Source: Pirellulales bacterium
GTDB taxonomy: Bacteria > Planctomycetota > Planctomycetia > Pirellulales > UBA1268
Length of the DNA: 64,000 bases
Assembly (NCBI GenBank): GCA_017853835.1
Contig: JAFMIU010000008.1
Span: forward strand, 17,048-81,047
Direction of reading: 5' to 3'
A program made the position numbers and the translations under genes. Shown here piece after piece: positions 50,796-58,595 of this stretch (its first letter is position 1; each line of letters begins with the position of its first letter). Below the pieces are notes generated by a model, which saw only the letters and a program-made list of their open reading frames with translations, was not told the origin of the DNA and made no database searches.

Positions 50796-51361
50796 TCCAT
50801 CGCCCGCGCCGCCGTCGCAAGCCTCGCCCCATGCTGCCGTGGCAGGGGGCCGTCATGCTGGCGGCGCTCGCGATCGTCGTGGCCACGGCTCCGATGTGCC
50901 GGGCAGTGGATGCCCGAGGCCGCTCCTCTTGGCGGGTCGCCGCGGTCCACGATGGCGACACCGTGACGGCCGTGGATGCCTCAGGCCGCCGTCAGAGGAT
51001 CCGGCTCGTAGGGATCGATGCCCCAGAACTCGACCAGCCCATGGGTCGACAGGCTCGTGCGGCCCTGGCGGCACGGGTTGAAGGACGGGCTCTTGCGGTC
51101 GAGGGCACGGCCCGAGATCAGCACGGCCGACTCCTGGCGATCCTCTGGGCGGGCGACTCCAACGTGAACCAGTCGCTCGTGGCCGACGGATGGGCCTGGG
51201 CATTCACCGGATTCGGCGACGACGACGCCTTGGTCGACCTCGAGGCCACGGCCCGCCATGCTCACCGCGGCCTGTGGGCCGATCCGCACCCCATCGCACC
51301 GTCGGCATGGCGGGAACGCCATCCGTCCCAATCCTCGAAACCTGGAGCCGGCTCGCCGTGA
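50792..51361 (+). CDS. Exported thermonuclease (SNase family)
   Basis: A 189-residue protein. Residues 15-38 form a signal segment (MLAALAIVVATAPMCRA), followed by a staphylococcal nuclease fold: VAAVHDGDTVTAVDA, RIRLVGIDAPELDQP, and RDQHGRLLAILWAG. The catalytic pattern (Asp, Arg in IRLVGIDAPE, and the later ARDQHGR) is complete. It would cut DNA or RNA outside the cytoplasm. It begins with GTG overlapping the OB-like gene stop (GTGA), which links their expression. The end is Ser/Pro-rich. Confidence 0.9.
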   Translation: MIHRPRRRRKPRPMLPWQGAVMLAALAIVVATAPMCRAVDARGRSSWRVAAVHDGDTVTAVDASGRRQRIRLVGIDAPELDQPMGRQARAALAARVEGRALAVEGTARDQHGRLLAILWAGDSNVNQSLVADGWAWAFTGFGDDDALVDLEATARHAHRGLWADPHPIAPSAWRERHPSQSSKPGAGSP

Positions 51362-51474
51362 GCCGCTGTCTCGCCCTTCTCGGCCGCGATTCCCGAGGCA
51401 CGTTTCCGGGGTCATGATTGCGGTGGTCAGATTCCCCTTCCGGCAGCTGCCTCCCCTCGTTTAGCGTCAGGGCC

Positions 51475-52779
51475 ATGGGCTCCCCCAGCGACATTGTCAT
51501 CACCGGCCTCGGCGTCTTCAGCCCGATCGGCATCGGCCGCGAGGCGTTTTGGAACGCGCTTGTCGCGGGCACGAGCGGCATCCGGCCACTGACGGCGTTC
51601 GACACCTCCGGCCTGGCGGTGCGGTTTGGTGGACAGATCCCCGACTTCGATCCCAAGCAGTACGTTCGCCCGCGGAAGAGCCTCAAGGTGATGAGCCGCG
51701 ATATCCAGCTCGGCTTCGCCGCGGCCGACATGGCGATCGCCGACGCCGGACTCACGGCCGGCAGCGTAGCTCCGGAACGCTTCGGCGTCGTGTTCGGCGG
51801 CGACATGATCTACGCCGACATCGAGGATCTGGAATCAACGTATCGTCGAGCGGTCCGCGATGGACGGTTCGACTACTCCCTCTGGGCTGAGGCGATCCAG
51901 CAGGAGGTGCATCCGCTCTGGCTGCTCAAGCACCTGCCCAACATGACCGCGTCCCACGTTGCGATCGCCCACGACGCCCGAGGGCCCAATAACTCGATCG
52001 TGCTCGGCGACGTGTCGAGCCTGTTGGCAATCGCCGAGGCGGCAAGCGTGATCCGACGCGGATGGGCGGATGTCATGCTCGCCGGCGGCGCGGGCTGCCG
52101 ACTGCATCCGACGGCCATGGTGGCACGGGGGGCAGCCCAGTTGTCGCACCGCGGAGATGACTTCGAATCGGCTTCTCGGCCCTTCGACCGCGACCGTGAC
52201 GGGCTTGTCAACGGCGAGGGAGCCGGCACGATCGTGCTCGAATCGCGGGCCCATGCCGAGGCCCGTGGGGCACGGATTCTTGGCACGGTGCTCGCTTCGG
52301 CATCGCGGTGCGAGCCGCGGGCGCGCCATCATGGCGTGACGGGCCAGTCGCTTCGACAGGCGATCCGCGACGCCTGCCGATTGGCGGGGCTGGCTCCATC
52401 GGACGTCGGCCATGTCAACGCGCACGGCCTTTCCACGATCGACCTGGATCGGGCCGAGGCCTCTGCGATCGTCGCCGAACTCGGCGACGTGCCCGTGACC
52501 GCTCCGAAGAGTTCCTTCGGCCATCTCGGCGCCGGTGGCGGAACGGTGGAACTGGTGGCGAGCATCCTGGGACTCCAGGCCGGACTCGTGCCGGTCACCC
52601 GCAGTTTCCGCACGCCAGACCCTGCCTGCCCGGTGCGGGTCGTTCATGGCGAGCCGCTGGCGGGCCGTCCCGCAACCGCGATCGCCGTGAACCTCTGCAC
52701 CACCGGTCAGGCGGTCGCCGTCGTGATCGCCGGAGAAGACGCCCGGCCGGCCGCTGCTCCGTTCACCACGAGCCGTTGA
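51475..52779 (+). CDS. Beta-ketoacyl synthase homologue without the active-site cysteine
   Basis: A 434-residue member of the KAS I/II superfamily. It has the N-terminal start ITGLGVFSPIGIG, SRPFDRDRDGLVNGEGAG, HGLST with His317 and the KSSFGH segment with His350. The catalytic cysteine of ATACTSG-type motifs is replaced: the segment reads PNNSIVLGDVSSLL with Asp179 at the aligned position. The C-terminal GFGG loop is also lost. It therefore probably cannot condense acyl chains; it may be a chain-length-factor-like or decarboxylating partner. No acyl-carrier protein or ketosynthase partner is adjacent. Its stop overlaps the convergent gene by 17 bp. Confidence 0.85.
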   Translation: MGSPSDIVITGLGVFSPIGIGREAFWNALVAGTSGIRPLTAFDTSGLAVRFGGQIPDFDPKQYVRPRKSLKVMSRDIQLGFAAADMAIADAGLTAGSVAPERFGVVFGGDMIYADIEDLESTYRRAVRDGRFDYSLWAEAIQQEVHPLWLLKHLPNMTASHVAIAHDARGPNNSIVLGDVSSLLAIAEAASVIRRGWADVMLAGGAGCRLHPTAMVARGAAQLSHRGDDFESASRPFDRDRDGLVNGEGAGTIVLESRAHAEARGARILGTVLASASRCEPRARHHGVTGQSLRQAIRDACRLAGLAPSDVGHVNAHGLSTIDLDRAEASAIVAELGDVPVTAPKSSFGHLGAGGGTVELVASILGLQAGLVPVTRSFRTPDPACPVRVVHGEPLAGRPATAIAVNLCTTGQAVAVVIAGEDARPAAAPFTTSR

Positions 52780-54196
52780 AGCCGAACGACAGGCCGTTGT
52801 AGAAGGTCTGGCCGCCGACATCGATCACGTTCATGTCGCGCTGGTCGAGATTGAACTGCCGCGTCGCTGACGCGATTCCAGCAACCCACAAGAAGTCGTA
52901 GCCGACCTGCAGCGAGAAGTTCGGCTTGATCTGCCAGCCGGCCAGAAGCGTCAGGTCGCCGACGAAACCCGCCGTCGTTCGGGCCGTCTGATCCGTGAAG
53001 GAAAAGGCCCCTTGGGCGTAAGGCACTCCCGTCTGGGGATTCTTCGGTGAGCCCGTCGTGTTGATGCCGTAGGCCGCCTGGTTCATGTCGGCGAAGGTGA
53101 GGCAGGGGGCGGCACGGCCACGGAGTCCCCAGTAGTAAAACTCGTTTTGGCTGATGAGTTCACCGCCGAGGTTGAGACCGAGCAGCCAGTTGTTCGTGTT
53201 GATCACGTAGTTGCCGGCAAACTGAGTTCCAGGAGGAATGCCCCCCACCGGGTTGCTGCTCTGGAGGCGGAAATCCTCATTCACGTTGGCCAGACGAACA
53301 CCGGTGATCAGGGCCGGCAGCCATCCCCGCTCGGCGTGACGCGTCCAGTTGCCGCCGGGCGACATCACGAGCTGGTCGCGGCCGAGCCGACGGCGAAGTT
53401 TGTAGTTCCACTCCCAGCTGTTGAAGCCGGAGTTGAACCAGGTCTGGAAGGTGCCCGCTCCATTGAAACCCGGAGCGAAGTAGTCGAGCGGCGTCTGGAA
53501 GCCTTCCTGGCCGATGGCATTGAAGCCGTCGTTGTCGTTGTAGGCCATCCCGCCGTAGTAGACGAACTCGACGAAACGATCCCGTTCGAGGTAGTCGCGG
53601 CCGAGTGACTTGCCGATCGTGGCGCGAGCCCCGGGGGCGGCGTTGAACGGCTGGGCGGCCGTGGTGTATTCGGGAAACTTGAAACTAAAGACGGGGCTCT
53701 TGATCGGCAGCGGATAGGTGTCTCTCGCGATGACCACGCGGTTTTCCCGGCTGCGCTCCATCCAAAGCGACTCGCCGCCGACATACCAACCGCCATTCCA
53801 GAACCATCGGCCCGAGCTTGCCTCGAAGGGCATCTCGTCGAGGGCGTAGTCGTCGACCAGCATGTCTTTGTTGAACGGCTGAGCCGACACATCGAGCACG
53901 CGGGGGGCGGTCGCCTCGTCCACGACCGACTCCATGATCGGCACCGGTTCCGGTGAACCGATCACCATGCTATCGGCGAGAACAGACTCGCCTTCGCTGA
54001 GCGTCAGAGCCCCGTCGGTTTCGGCATCGAGCACGATCCGCTCCTCGACGAGCCTGACTTCATCGTCCTCGGCGATGACGGGAGGCACTGCGGCCGCGTC
54101 ATAGCCGAAGGCGGCCTCAGCCGGTGGAAGGGCGGCCCATGAGCACACGGCCCAAGCCACGAATCCCAGGAACGGTCGTTTCAGGTGAGCGGTCAC
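52763..54196 (-). CDS. BBP7-type outer-membrane beta-barrel protein
   Basis: A 477-residue exported protein. The signal peptide (LKRPFLGFVAWAVCSWAALPPAEAA) is followed by an acidic region of about 100 residues and then a long stretch with alternating aromatic and polar residues, such as WNGGWYVGGESLWMERS, which looks like an outer-membrane barrel. The C-terminus ends in an aromatic residue (GFNGSW), consistent with a barrel. The planctomycete BBP7 family has this layout. The GTG at 54196 has GAGG at the right distance; a longer frame upstream has no signal. Stop overlaps the KAS gene stop by 17 bp. It is divergent from a two-TM miniprotein gene. Confidence 0.75.
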   Translation of the reverse strand: MTAHLKRPFLGFVAWAVCSWAALPPAEAAFGYDAAAVPPVIAEDDEVRLVEERIVLDAETDGALTLSEGESVLADSMVIGSPEPVPIMESVVDEATAPRVLDVSAQPFNKDMLVDDYALDEMPFEASSGRWFWNGGWYVGGESLWMERSRENRVVIARDTYPLPIKSPVFSFKFPEYTTAAQPFNAAPGARATIGKSLGRDYLERDRFVEFVYYGGMAYNDNDGFNAIGQEGFQTPLDYFAPGFNGAGTFQTWFNSGFNSWEWNYKLRRRLGRDQLVMSPGGNWTRHAERGWLPALITGVRLANVNEDFRLQSSNPVGGIPPGTQFAGNYVINTNNWLLGLNLGGELISQNEFYYWGLRGRAAPCLTFADMNQAAYGINTTGSPKNPQTGVPYAQGAFSFTDQTARTTAGFVGDLTLLAGWQIKPNFSLQVGYDFLWVAGIASATRQFNLDQRDMNVIDVGGQTFYNGLSFGFNGSW

Positions 54197-54455
54197 GGTC
54201 GGCCTCACACGGTTGCGGTTAACGATCGCACACGGACAAACCCTCGCGATCGTCAGGATCATCGTCCTCGGCACGACCGTTTCCGCAGGAAATCTCATGA
54301 CAAATCGGAACCACCAGCCCAGCCCCCCCAGTCTGCCCAGAAGGCACCTCCCGAGGCCCGCCTGCCGCGCCGCGCAGCCGCCATAGTCGTGCCAACCGCG
54401 CCTCGACACGGTCGAGTCAACCGACCGGGGCCACCGATTCGATGACACACGTGCC

Positions 54456-54725
54456 ATGAACGCCAAACGTCAGCACATCCTGCTCGCCGGACTCCTCCTG
54501 TTCTTCGCAGGGATCCAGTTCCGGATGGTTCAATCCTTCACGCTCAACGAGAAGTCGAGCTCGTTCGTCGCCGCGCGAATGGGGGGCGGCGTTCAGGCCG
54601 CCACGTGGCAGGCAGCACCGCTGCGAAAGGTGATCGAACCGCCGCGATGGCTCGGATTGGCGCTGATGTCGGTGGGCGCCGTCCTCACGGCGAAGAGCCT
54701 CTCAATGCGCGGCGCCACCGGCTGA
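54456..54725 (+). CDS. Two-TM miniprotein
   Basis: An 89-residue protein with one N-terminal TM helix (HILLAGLLLFFAGIQF), a periplasmic-side loop, and a second helix PPRWLGLALMSVGAVLTA. Its layout and the SVGAV in the second helix resemble the 80-residue protein at 29945-30187. Divergent from the BBP7 gene with a 259-bp gap, and convergent with the next small gene, 14 bp apart. Function unknown. Confidence 0.6.
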   Translation: MNAKRQHILLAGLLLFFAGIQFRMVQSFTLNEKSSSFVAARMGGGVQAATWQAAPLRKVIEPPRWLGLALMSVGAVLTAKSLSMRGATG

Positions 54726-54739
54726 TCACGGCCAGCCGC

Positions 54740-55006
54740 TCAGTCGTCGTCCGACGCCATGGCCTGTTCATCGGCATACGGGTCGTGCACGCAGACCGTC
54801 TCGCCGCAGACATCCTCGTCGTCACACACGAGTGACAGCAGGGCGTTCTTCTCGTTTTCGGAGATCTCGGCCCGGAGAAAACTTCGGATGATCTCCGGCA
54901 CCGGATCGACCGAGGACGATGCCGCCTCGATGTGAATCCTGCCGACCACCAGCCCGCGGCGGGTGGCAAACTTCTCGCAGAGCGACACCAGATCTTCGCG
55001 GTTCAT
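54740..55006 (-). CDS. Small acidic Cys-containing protein
   Basis: An 88-residue soluble protein with no family match I can make. The first half is mixed helical (MNREDLVSLCEKFATRRG); the second is strongly acidic, with CDDEDVCGETVCVHDPY near residue 66 and a DDD end. The spaced cysteines could bind a metal. The start at ATG 55006 is fixed by a strong AGGAGG eight bases upstream (55015-55020), inside a longer open frame whose earlier part is discounted. No obvious operon partner. Confidence 0.6.
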   Translation of the reverse strand: MNREDLVSLCEKFATRRGLVVGRIHIEAASSSVDPVPEIIRSFLRAEISENEKNALLSLVCDDEDVCGETVCVHDPYADEQAMASDDD

Positions 55007-55014
55007 GCGCGTAC

Positions 55015-55020
55015 CCTCCT
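55015..55020 (-). promoter_or_regulatory. Shine-Dalgarno fixing the start of the small acidic protein
   Basis: AGGAGG on the minus strand, eight bases from the ATG at 55006. It decides between this ATG and a longer open frame. Confidence 0.75.
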
Positions 55021-55227
55021 TGGTCCGAAAGGCTGTGCCTAGTTTACGCAGCCATTTCATCGAAGGTTCGCCCGTCGACGGGTTGCCTTGATTCCATGGG
55101 ATTTGACCGGGCGGACACTTCCCGTTGTGCGGCCTGCAACGGCCGGAGCGAACTCTTCGGCCCTCCCTGCCGATCCCTCGAAATGGCGATGAGGCCCATC
55201 GCTCACGGGATCCACAGGTGCTGAGCC

Positions 55228-56274
55228 ATGCACGACCCCGCCTCACGTCGCTCCTCCGAACCGATCGACTGCCTGGTCACCGGTGGCACGGGATTGGTCG
55301 GCAACAATGTGATCCGGCGACTCGCCGCCGACGGCCACCACGTGCGAACGCTGGTGCGGAACGGGAGGAGCGATCGGGAGTTTCAGGGCGTGGAGGTGGG
55401 CCGGTGCGTCGGCGACGTTACCGATGCCGATGCCGTGCGCCGGGCCGTCGCGGGCGCCCGTGTGGTGATTCACTCCGCCGCCATGGTGCACGTGGGATGG
55501 CGACACCTCGACGCCATGCGACGGGTGAATGTAGACGGCACCAGGCTCGTGGCGGAGGCGGCCCGTCGGGAGGGTGCCAGGCTGATCCAGGTGTCGAGCG
55601 TCAACGCCCTCGGCCTTACCGGTGACGACTCCCCCGCGGACGAAGAAACGCCGTTTGGCAATACCGTGGAGTGTCCCTATGTGGTGACGAAGCGGGAGGC
55701 CGAGCAGGTCGTTCTTGACGAGGTTGATCGCGGCCTCGACGCGGTGATCGTCAATCCTGTCTTCATGCTTGGACCGTGGGACTGGAAGCCATCGAGCGGC
55801 CGGATGCTCCTGGAGGTGGCCGCAGGCCGGGGGCTCCTCGCACCACCGGGATCCCAACACTTCGGAGATGTTCGCGATGTGACCAGCGGGATCGTTGCCG
55901 CCATGACCGCCGGCCGCAGGGGACGCCGCTACATCCTCGGCGGCCACCACCTGCGGTTCATCGATGCCTGGAAACTCTTCGCCGAGACGGCCGGTCGTCG
56001 GCCTCCGTGCGGCGAAGCCCCTCTGCCGGTCGTGCGTCTTGCTGGAAAGGTTGGGGATTGGATCGCCGGCTGCGTCGGGCGGGAAGGGCCGCTCAACTCG
56101 GCGGCTGCGACCATGTCGCTGTTGTGCCAGCACTACTCGAGCGATCGGGCCCGCCGTGAACTCGGCTACACGATCCGTCCGCTCGAACAGACCATCGCCG
56201 ACTCATGGCAGTGGTTCGTCGATCACGGGTATGCGCGTCCGGCCCGATCCACCTGCGACCGTCGGGCCTCGTGA
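55228..56274 (+). CDS. SDR NAD-dependent epimerase/dehydratase
   Basis: A 348-residue extended short-chain dehydrogenase. The NAD(P)-binding loop is VTGGTGLVGNNVIRRL (about residue 13-28), the catalytic Tyr-x-x-x-Lys is in YVVTKREAEQ, and VVIHSAAMVHVGW is the usual fourth-strand region. The C-terminal half varies. It resembles the HpnA/dihydroflavonol-reductase group, which in several bacteria processes a sugar nucleotide or a hopanoid head group; I cannot choose. There is a 221-bp gap before it and 177 bp after it, so it may be a single-gene unit. The reaction remains unknown. Confidence 0.88.
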   Translation: MHDPASRRSSEPIDCLVTGGTGLVGNNVIRRLAADGHHVRTLVRNGRSDREFQGVEVGRCVGDVTDADAVRRAVAGARVVIHSAAMVHVGWRHLDAMRRVNVDGTRLVAEAARREGARLIQVSSVNALGLTGDDSPADEETPFGNTVECPYVVTKREAEQVVLDEVDRGLDAVIVNPVFMLGPWDWKPSSGRMLLEVAAGRGLLAPPGSQHFGDVRDVTSGIVAAMTAGRRGRRYILGGHHLRFIDAWKLFAETAGRRPPCGEAPLPVVRLAGKVGDWIAGCVGREGPLNSAAATMSLLCQHYSSDRARRELGYTIRPLEQTIADSWQWFVDHGYARPARSTCDRRAS

Positions 56275-56451
56275 CGAACTCGTCGACGCGCCGTCGGCAG
56301 ATCGAGTGAAACCACCGCGCGGCGGTCGCCTCACGGCCGGCTTGTCAGCAGGCGACGGTTTTCTGCGGCTTGCTGGCGAAACGTGTCATTGGTCGTGGTC
56401 TATAACGGGGTGGATCGGGATCTGCTTCGATCACCCCTCGCTTCTCGCACC

Positions 56452-58245
56452 ATGACATCCACCGTCGAATCGCGTCCCGCCGCCCGATCCATCCTCACGA
56501 CATGCGCATGGACAACGGTCGCAGCCGTCGCGATCAGCCTGGGATGGGCCTGGGGAGTCCGGGCCGACGCCGTCGAAAAGATGGCGTCGGCATCCGCCCC
56601 CAACGACGTGACGGTGGAAACGCTCGCGACGCTGGCTTCGACCAGCCTGCCCCTGAGCCGTGCCGTCCTTCTGGGAAGCCGCGACCTCAGCCTTGAAAGC
56701 TGCGTCACGCCGGTGCTGGCAGGATCGGTGAGCGACACGCTGCCCGCCGACATGGGCGATTACGATGGGGGCCCTGGCACCAAACTCGCGATGCTTCTCT
56801 ACTCGCGCCGAAGCCAACTCTCCTCGGCCACGGACGATCTGCAGTGGCACCAGACTCGCCTGCGTCGATTCCTCGAGAATGTTCGTCGGACGAACCAAGC
56901 GGCCTGGGACTCGGCCGAGGCACTCCGGTCGGCCGCCGAAGGCTTCGCCAATCGGGCGACCGGCACCGGGCCATTCCCCACGTCCTCAGCTGCTCTGACG
57001 CTGCCCGAGGGCGACACGTGGCCGGGATACTGCCTGGCGCGGATCGATGAGGCCGTGCGAGCGGGCGACATCGCGGCGTGTCGCCGATGGTCTGCGGAGT
57101 TTGAAACCGCGACGTTCTGGCTCGTCGACGTGCACCGCTGGCTCGACTTTCTGACGGGCAACTTCCTGGTAGCCCTCGATTTCCAGCGCTTGGCTCCAGA
57201 GGCATTCAAGCGGCTCGACCGGGCCGGTGGTACGTATGAAATGCTCGCCGCCCCCAGCGCCCTGCCGGGAGGAATGCTCACGCAGCATGGACGGTCCAAC
57301 TTCATCGAGATCGAGCGACAGGCCGAACGACTCTTCACCATGCCGTCCGACCGGACCGACCAGCTTCGCAAAGACACGTCCCAATCGCCCGAGTGCCTTC
57401 TCGTGCCTCCGGTTCGTCGGGCCACCTTCCTCGCCTATGCCGATGCTCTTTCATCCGCCAACCGGCGCACGTTCGTGGCGGCAGCCCGCACGCCTTTTGA
57501 GTGTGCCTTCCTGATCAACATGCTCTACCGCGCTGACTCGGCCGAGTTTGTCGATCAGCAGTGCGAGGTGCTGCGTCGGTTCGACCGGCTCACGCCACAT
57601 GGATCCGTGGAGGAGCTCATGGGCGTGCTGTTCTATCGTGGCCATTCCTTCGCAGCCATCGAGTGGGCCGACCGGTTTCAGCCTCGGCTGGTCGCCGATG
57701 CGACAGTCCTCCCGGGAGAAAATGCCGAGGCCTTCCTTGCGGCGTCCAGGAAGGCACACGCACTTTTCGACCGCGATCAGTACGACGTCACGTTCACCCT
57801 TCGTGACTCCCTCGACCGGGGCGTGTTTGATTGTGTGCGGCTGACGGATGCCACTCTGAGCTTGTATCGCAACTCCGGTCGATCCGGCATCGGGCATGTG
57901 CGGTGGTCGGCAGGCACGCATGGCCACTCCGTCGCGGCCTCGTGCGACGCCGATCCTGATTCACCCGTGATCGTCGCCGATCCGTTGGCGGATCACGACG
58001 CGCCGCACGCCTGGCCCGAAGCGTATTTCACCGGTGCCACCTGGCCCGAGGTCAACCGTGACTACCCCAAGCCCTACACGTCCGAGCTCTACGTCCGGGG
58101 CATCGATCAGTATGTCTGGGCTGCCGGGTATGTGATTCGAGGGGAAAACGCCGGGCGCTACAGCGAAGCCGTCATCCCATACCTTGCCCGATTCCAGGCC
58201 GGGGGCACCCGCCAGCGGTTTCCGGGCCCCTATCCCGACTACTGA
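56452..58245 (+). CDS. Exported protein with a possible transglutaminase-like C-terminal domain
   Basis: A 597-residue protein. After a signal sequence (TTVAAVAISLGWAWGVRA) come about 400 residues I cannot assign, largely helical, with a Trp-rich part near residues 200-235. The C-terminal part has a Cys-His-Asp set: Cys461 in RGVFDCVRLTD, His492 in GTHGHSVAAS and Asp510 in VIVADPL. The spacing fits a papain-like transglutaminase domain. This suggests an exported cysteine hydrolase or cross-linking enzyme, but I could not run a profile. The start ATG at 56452 is the first to give a signal peptide. Confidence 0.5.
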   Translation: MTSTVESRPAARSILTTCAWTTVAAVAISLGWAWGVRADAVEKMASASAPNDVTVETLATLASTSLPLSRAVLLGSRDLSLESCVTPVLAGSVSDTLPADMGDYDGGPGTKLAMLLYSRRSQLSSATDDLQWHQTRLRRFLENVRRTNQAAWDSAEALRSAAEGFANRATGTGPFPTSSAALTLPEGDTWPGYCLARIDEAVRAGDIAACRRWSAEFETATFWLVDVHRWLDFLTGNFLVALDFQRLAPEAFKRLDRAGGTYEMLAAPSALPGGMLTQHGRSNFIEIERQAERLFTMPSDRTDQLRKDTSQSPECLLVPPVRRATFLAYADALSSANRRTFVAAARTPFECAFLINMLYRADSAEFVDQQCEVLRRFDRLTPHGSVEELMGVLFYRGHSFAAIEWADRFQPRLVADATVLPGENAEAFLAASRKAHALFDRDQYDVTFTLRDSLDRGVFDCVRLTDATLSLYRNSGRSGIGHVRWSAGTHGHSVAASCDADPDSPVIVADPLADHDAPHAWPEAYFTGATWPEVNRDYPKPYTSELYVRGIDQYVWAAGYVIRGENAGRYSEAVIPYLARFQAGGTRQRFPGPYPDY

Positions 58246-58255
58246 CGACCCACCG

Positions 58256-58303
58256 AAAAAACCAGAAACCCGCGGGCGTCACCGGGACGAACCGCGGGTT
58301 TCT
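58256..58303 (-). terminator. Terminator downstream of tRNA-Val
   Basis: A perfect 12-bp inverted repeat (58264-58275 with 58292-58303, loop of 16) is followed on the minus strand by six T (58256-58261). It lies 33 bp beyond the tRNA end and can also stop plus-strand readthrough only weakly, as no T run follows there. Confidence 0.85.
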
Positions 58304-58336
58304 CGGGTGTTGAGGCAGGCATGGGCCGTGCCGGAG

Positions 58337-58410
58337 TGGGCGATATAGGACTCGAACCTATGACCCCCAGCTTGTCGAGCTGGTGCTCTAACCAACTGAG
58401 CTAATCGCCC
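58337..58410 (-). tRNA. tRNA-Val (GAC)
   Basis: A 74-nt cloverleaf on the minus strand. Acceptor GGGCGAT pairs with ATCGCCC, D-arm GCTC/GAGC, anticodon stem CCAGC/GCTGG, T-arm ATAGG-TTCGAGT-CCTAT. The anticodon loop is TCGACAA, giving anticodon GAC (Val). Position 33 is C rather than the near-universal U. The discriminator is A and the 3' CCA is not encoded. A terminator follows. Confidence 0.88.
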
Positions 58411-58595
58411 GGCGGATCGACAGGGAGAGTCTCGCGCGTGATTGGGTGCCAGTCAAGCGACAGGGCCCCCTGCCGAAAAACACCGCGTGTCCGGCTGCGG
58501 GCCCTCGCCCCGGTCGGCTTGCCCCGGCCGCTGATCGACCGCTAGGCTGCGCGATCCTGTTGCCTTCCGGCCATTCCCCTCCCATCGTCATCACC

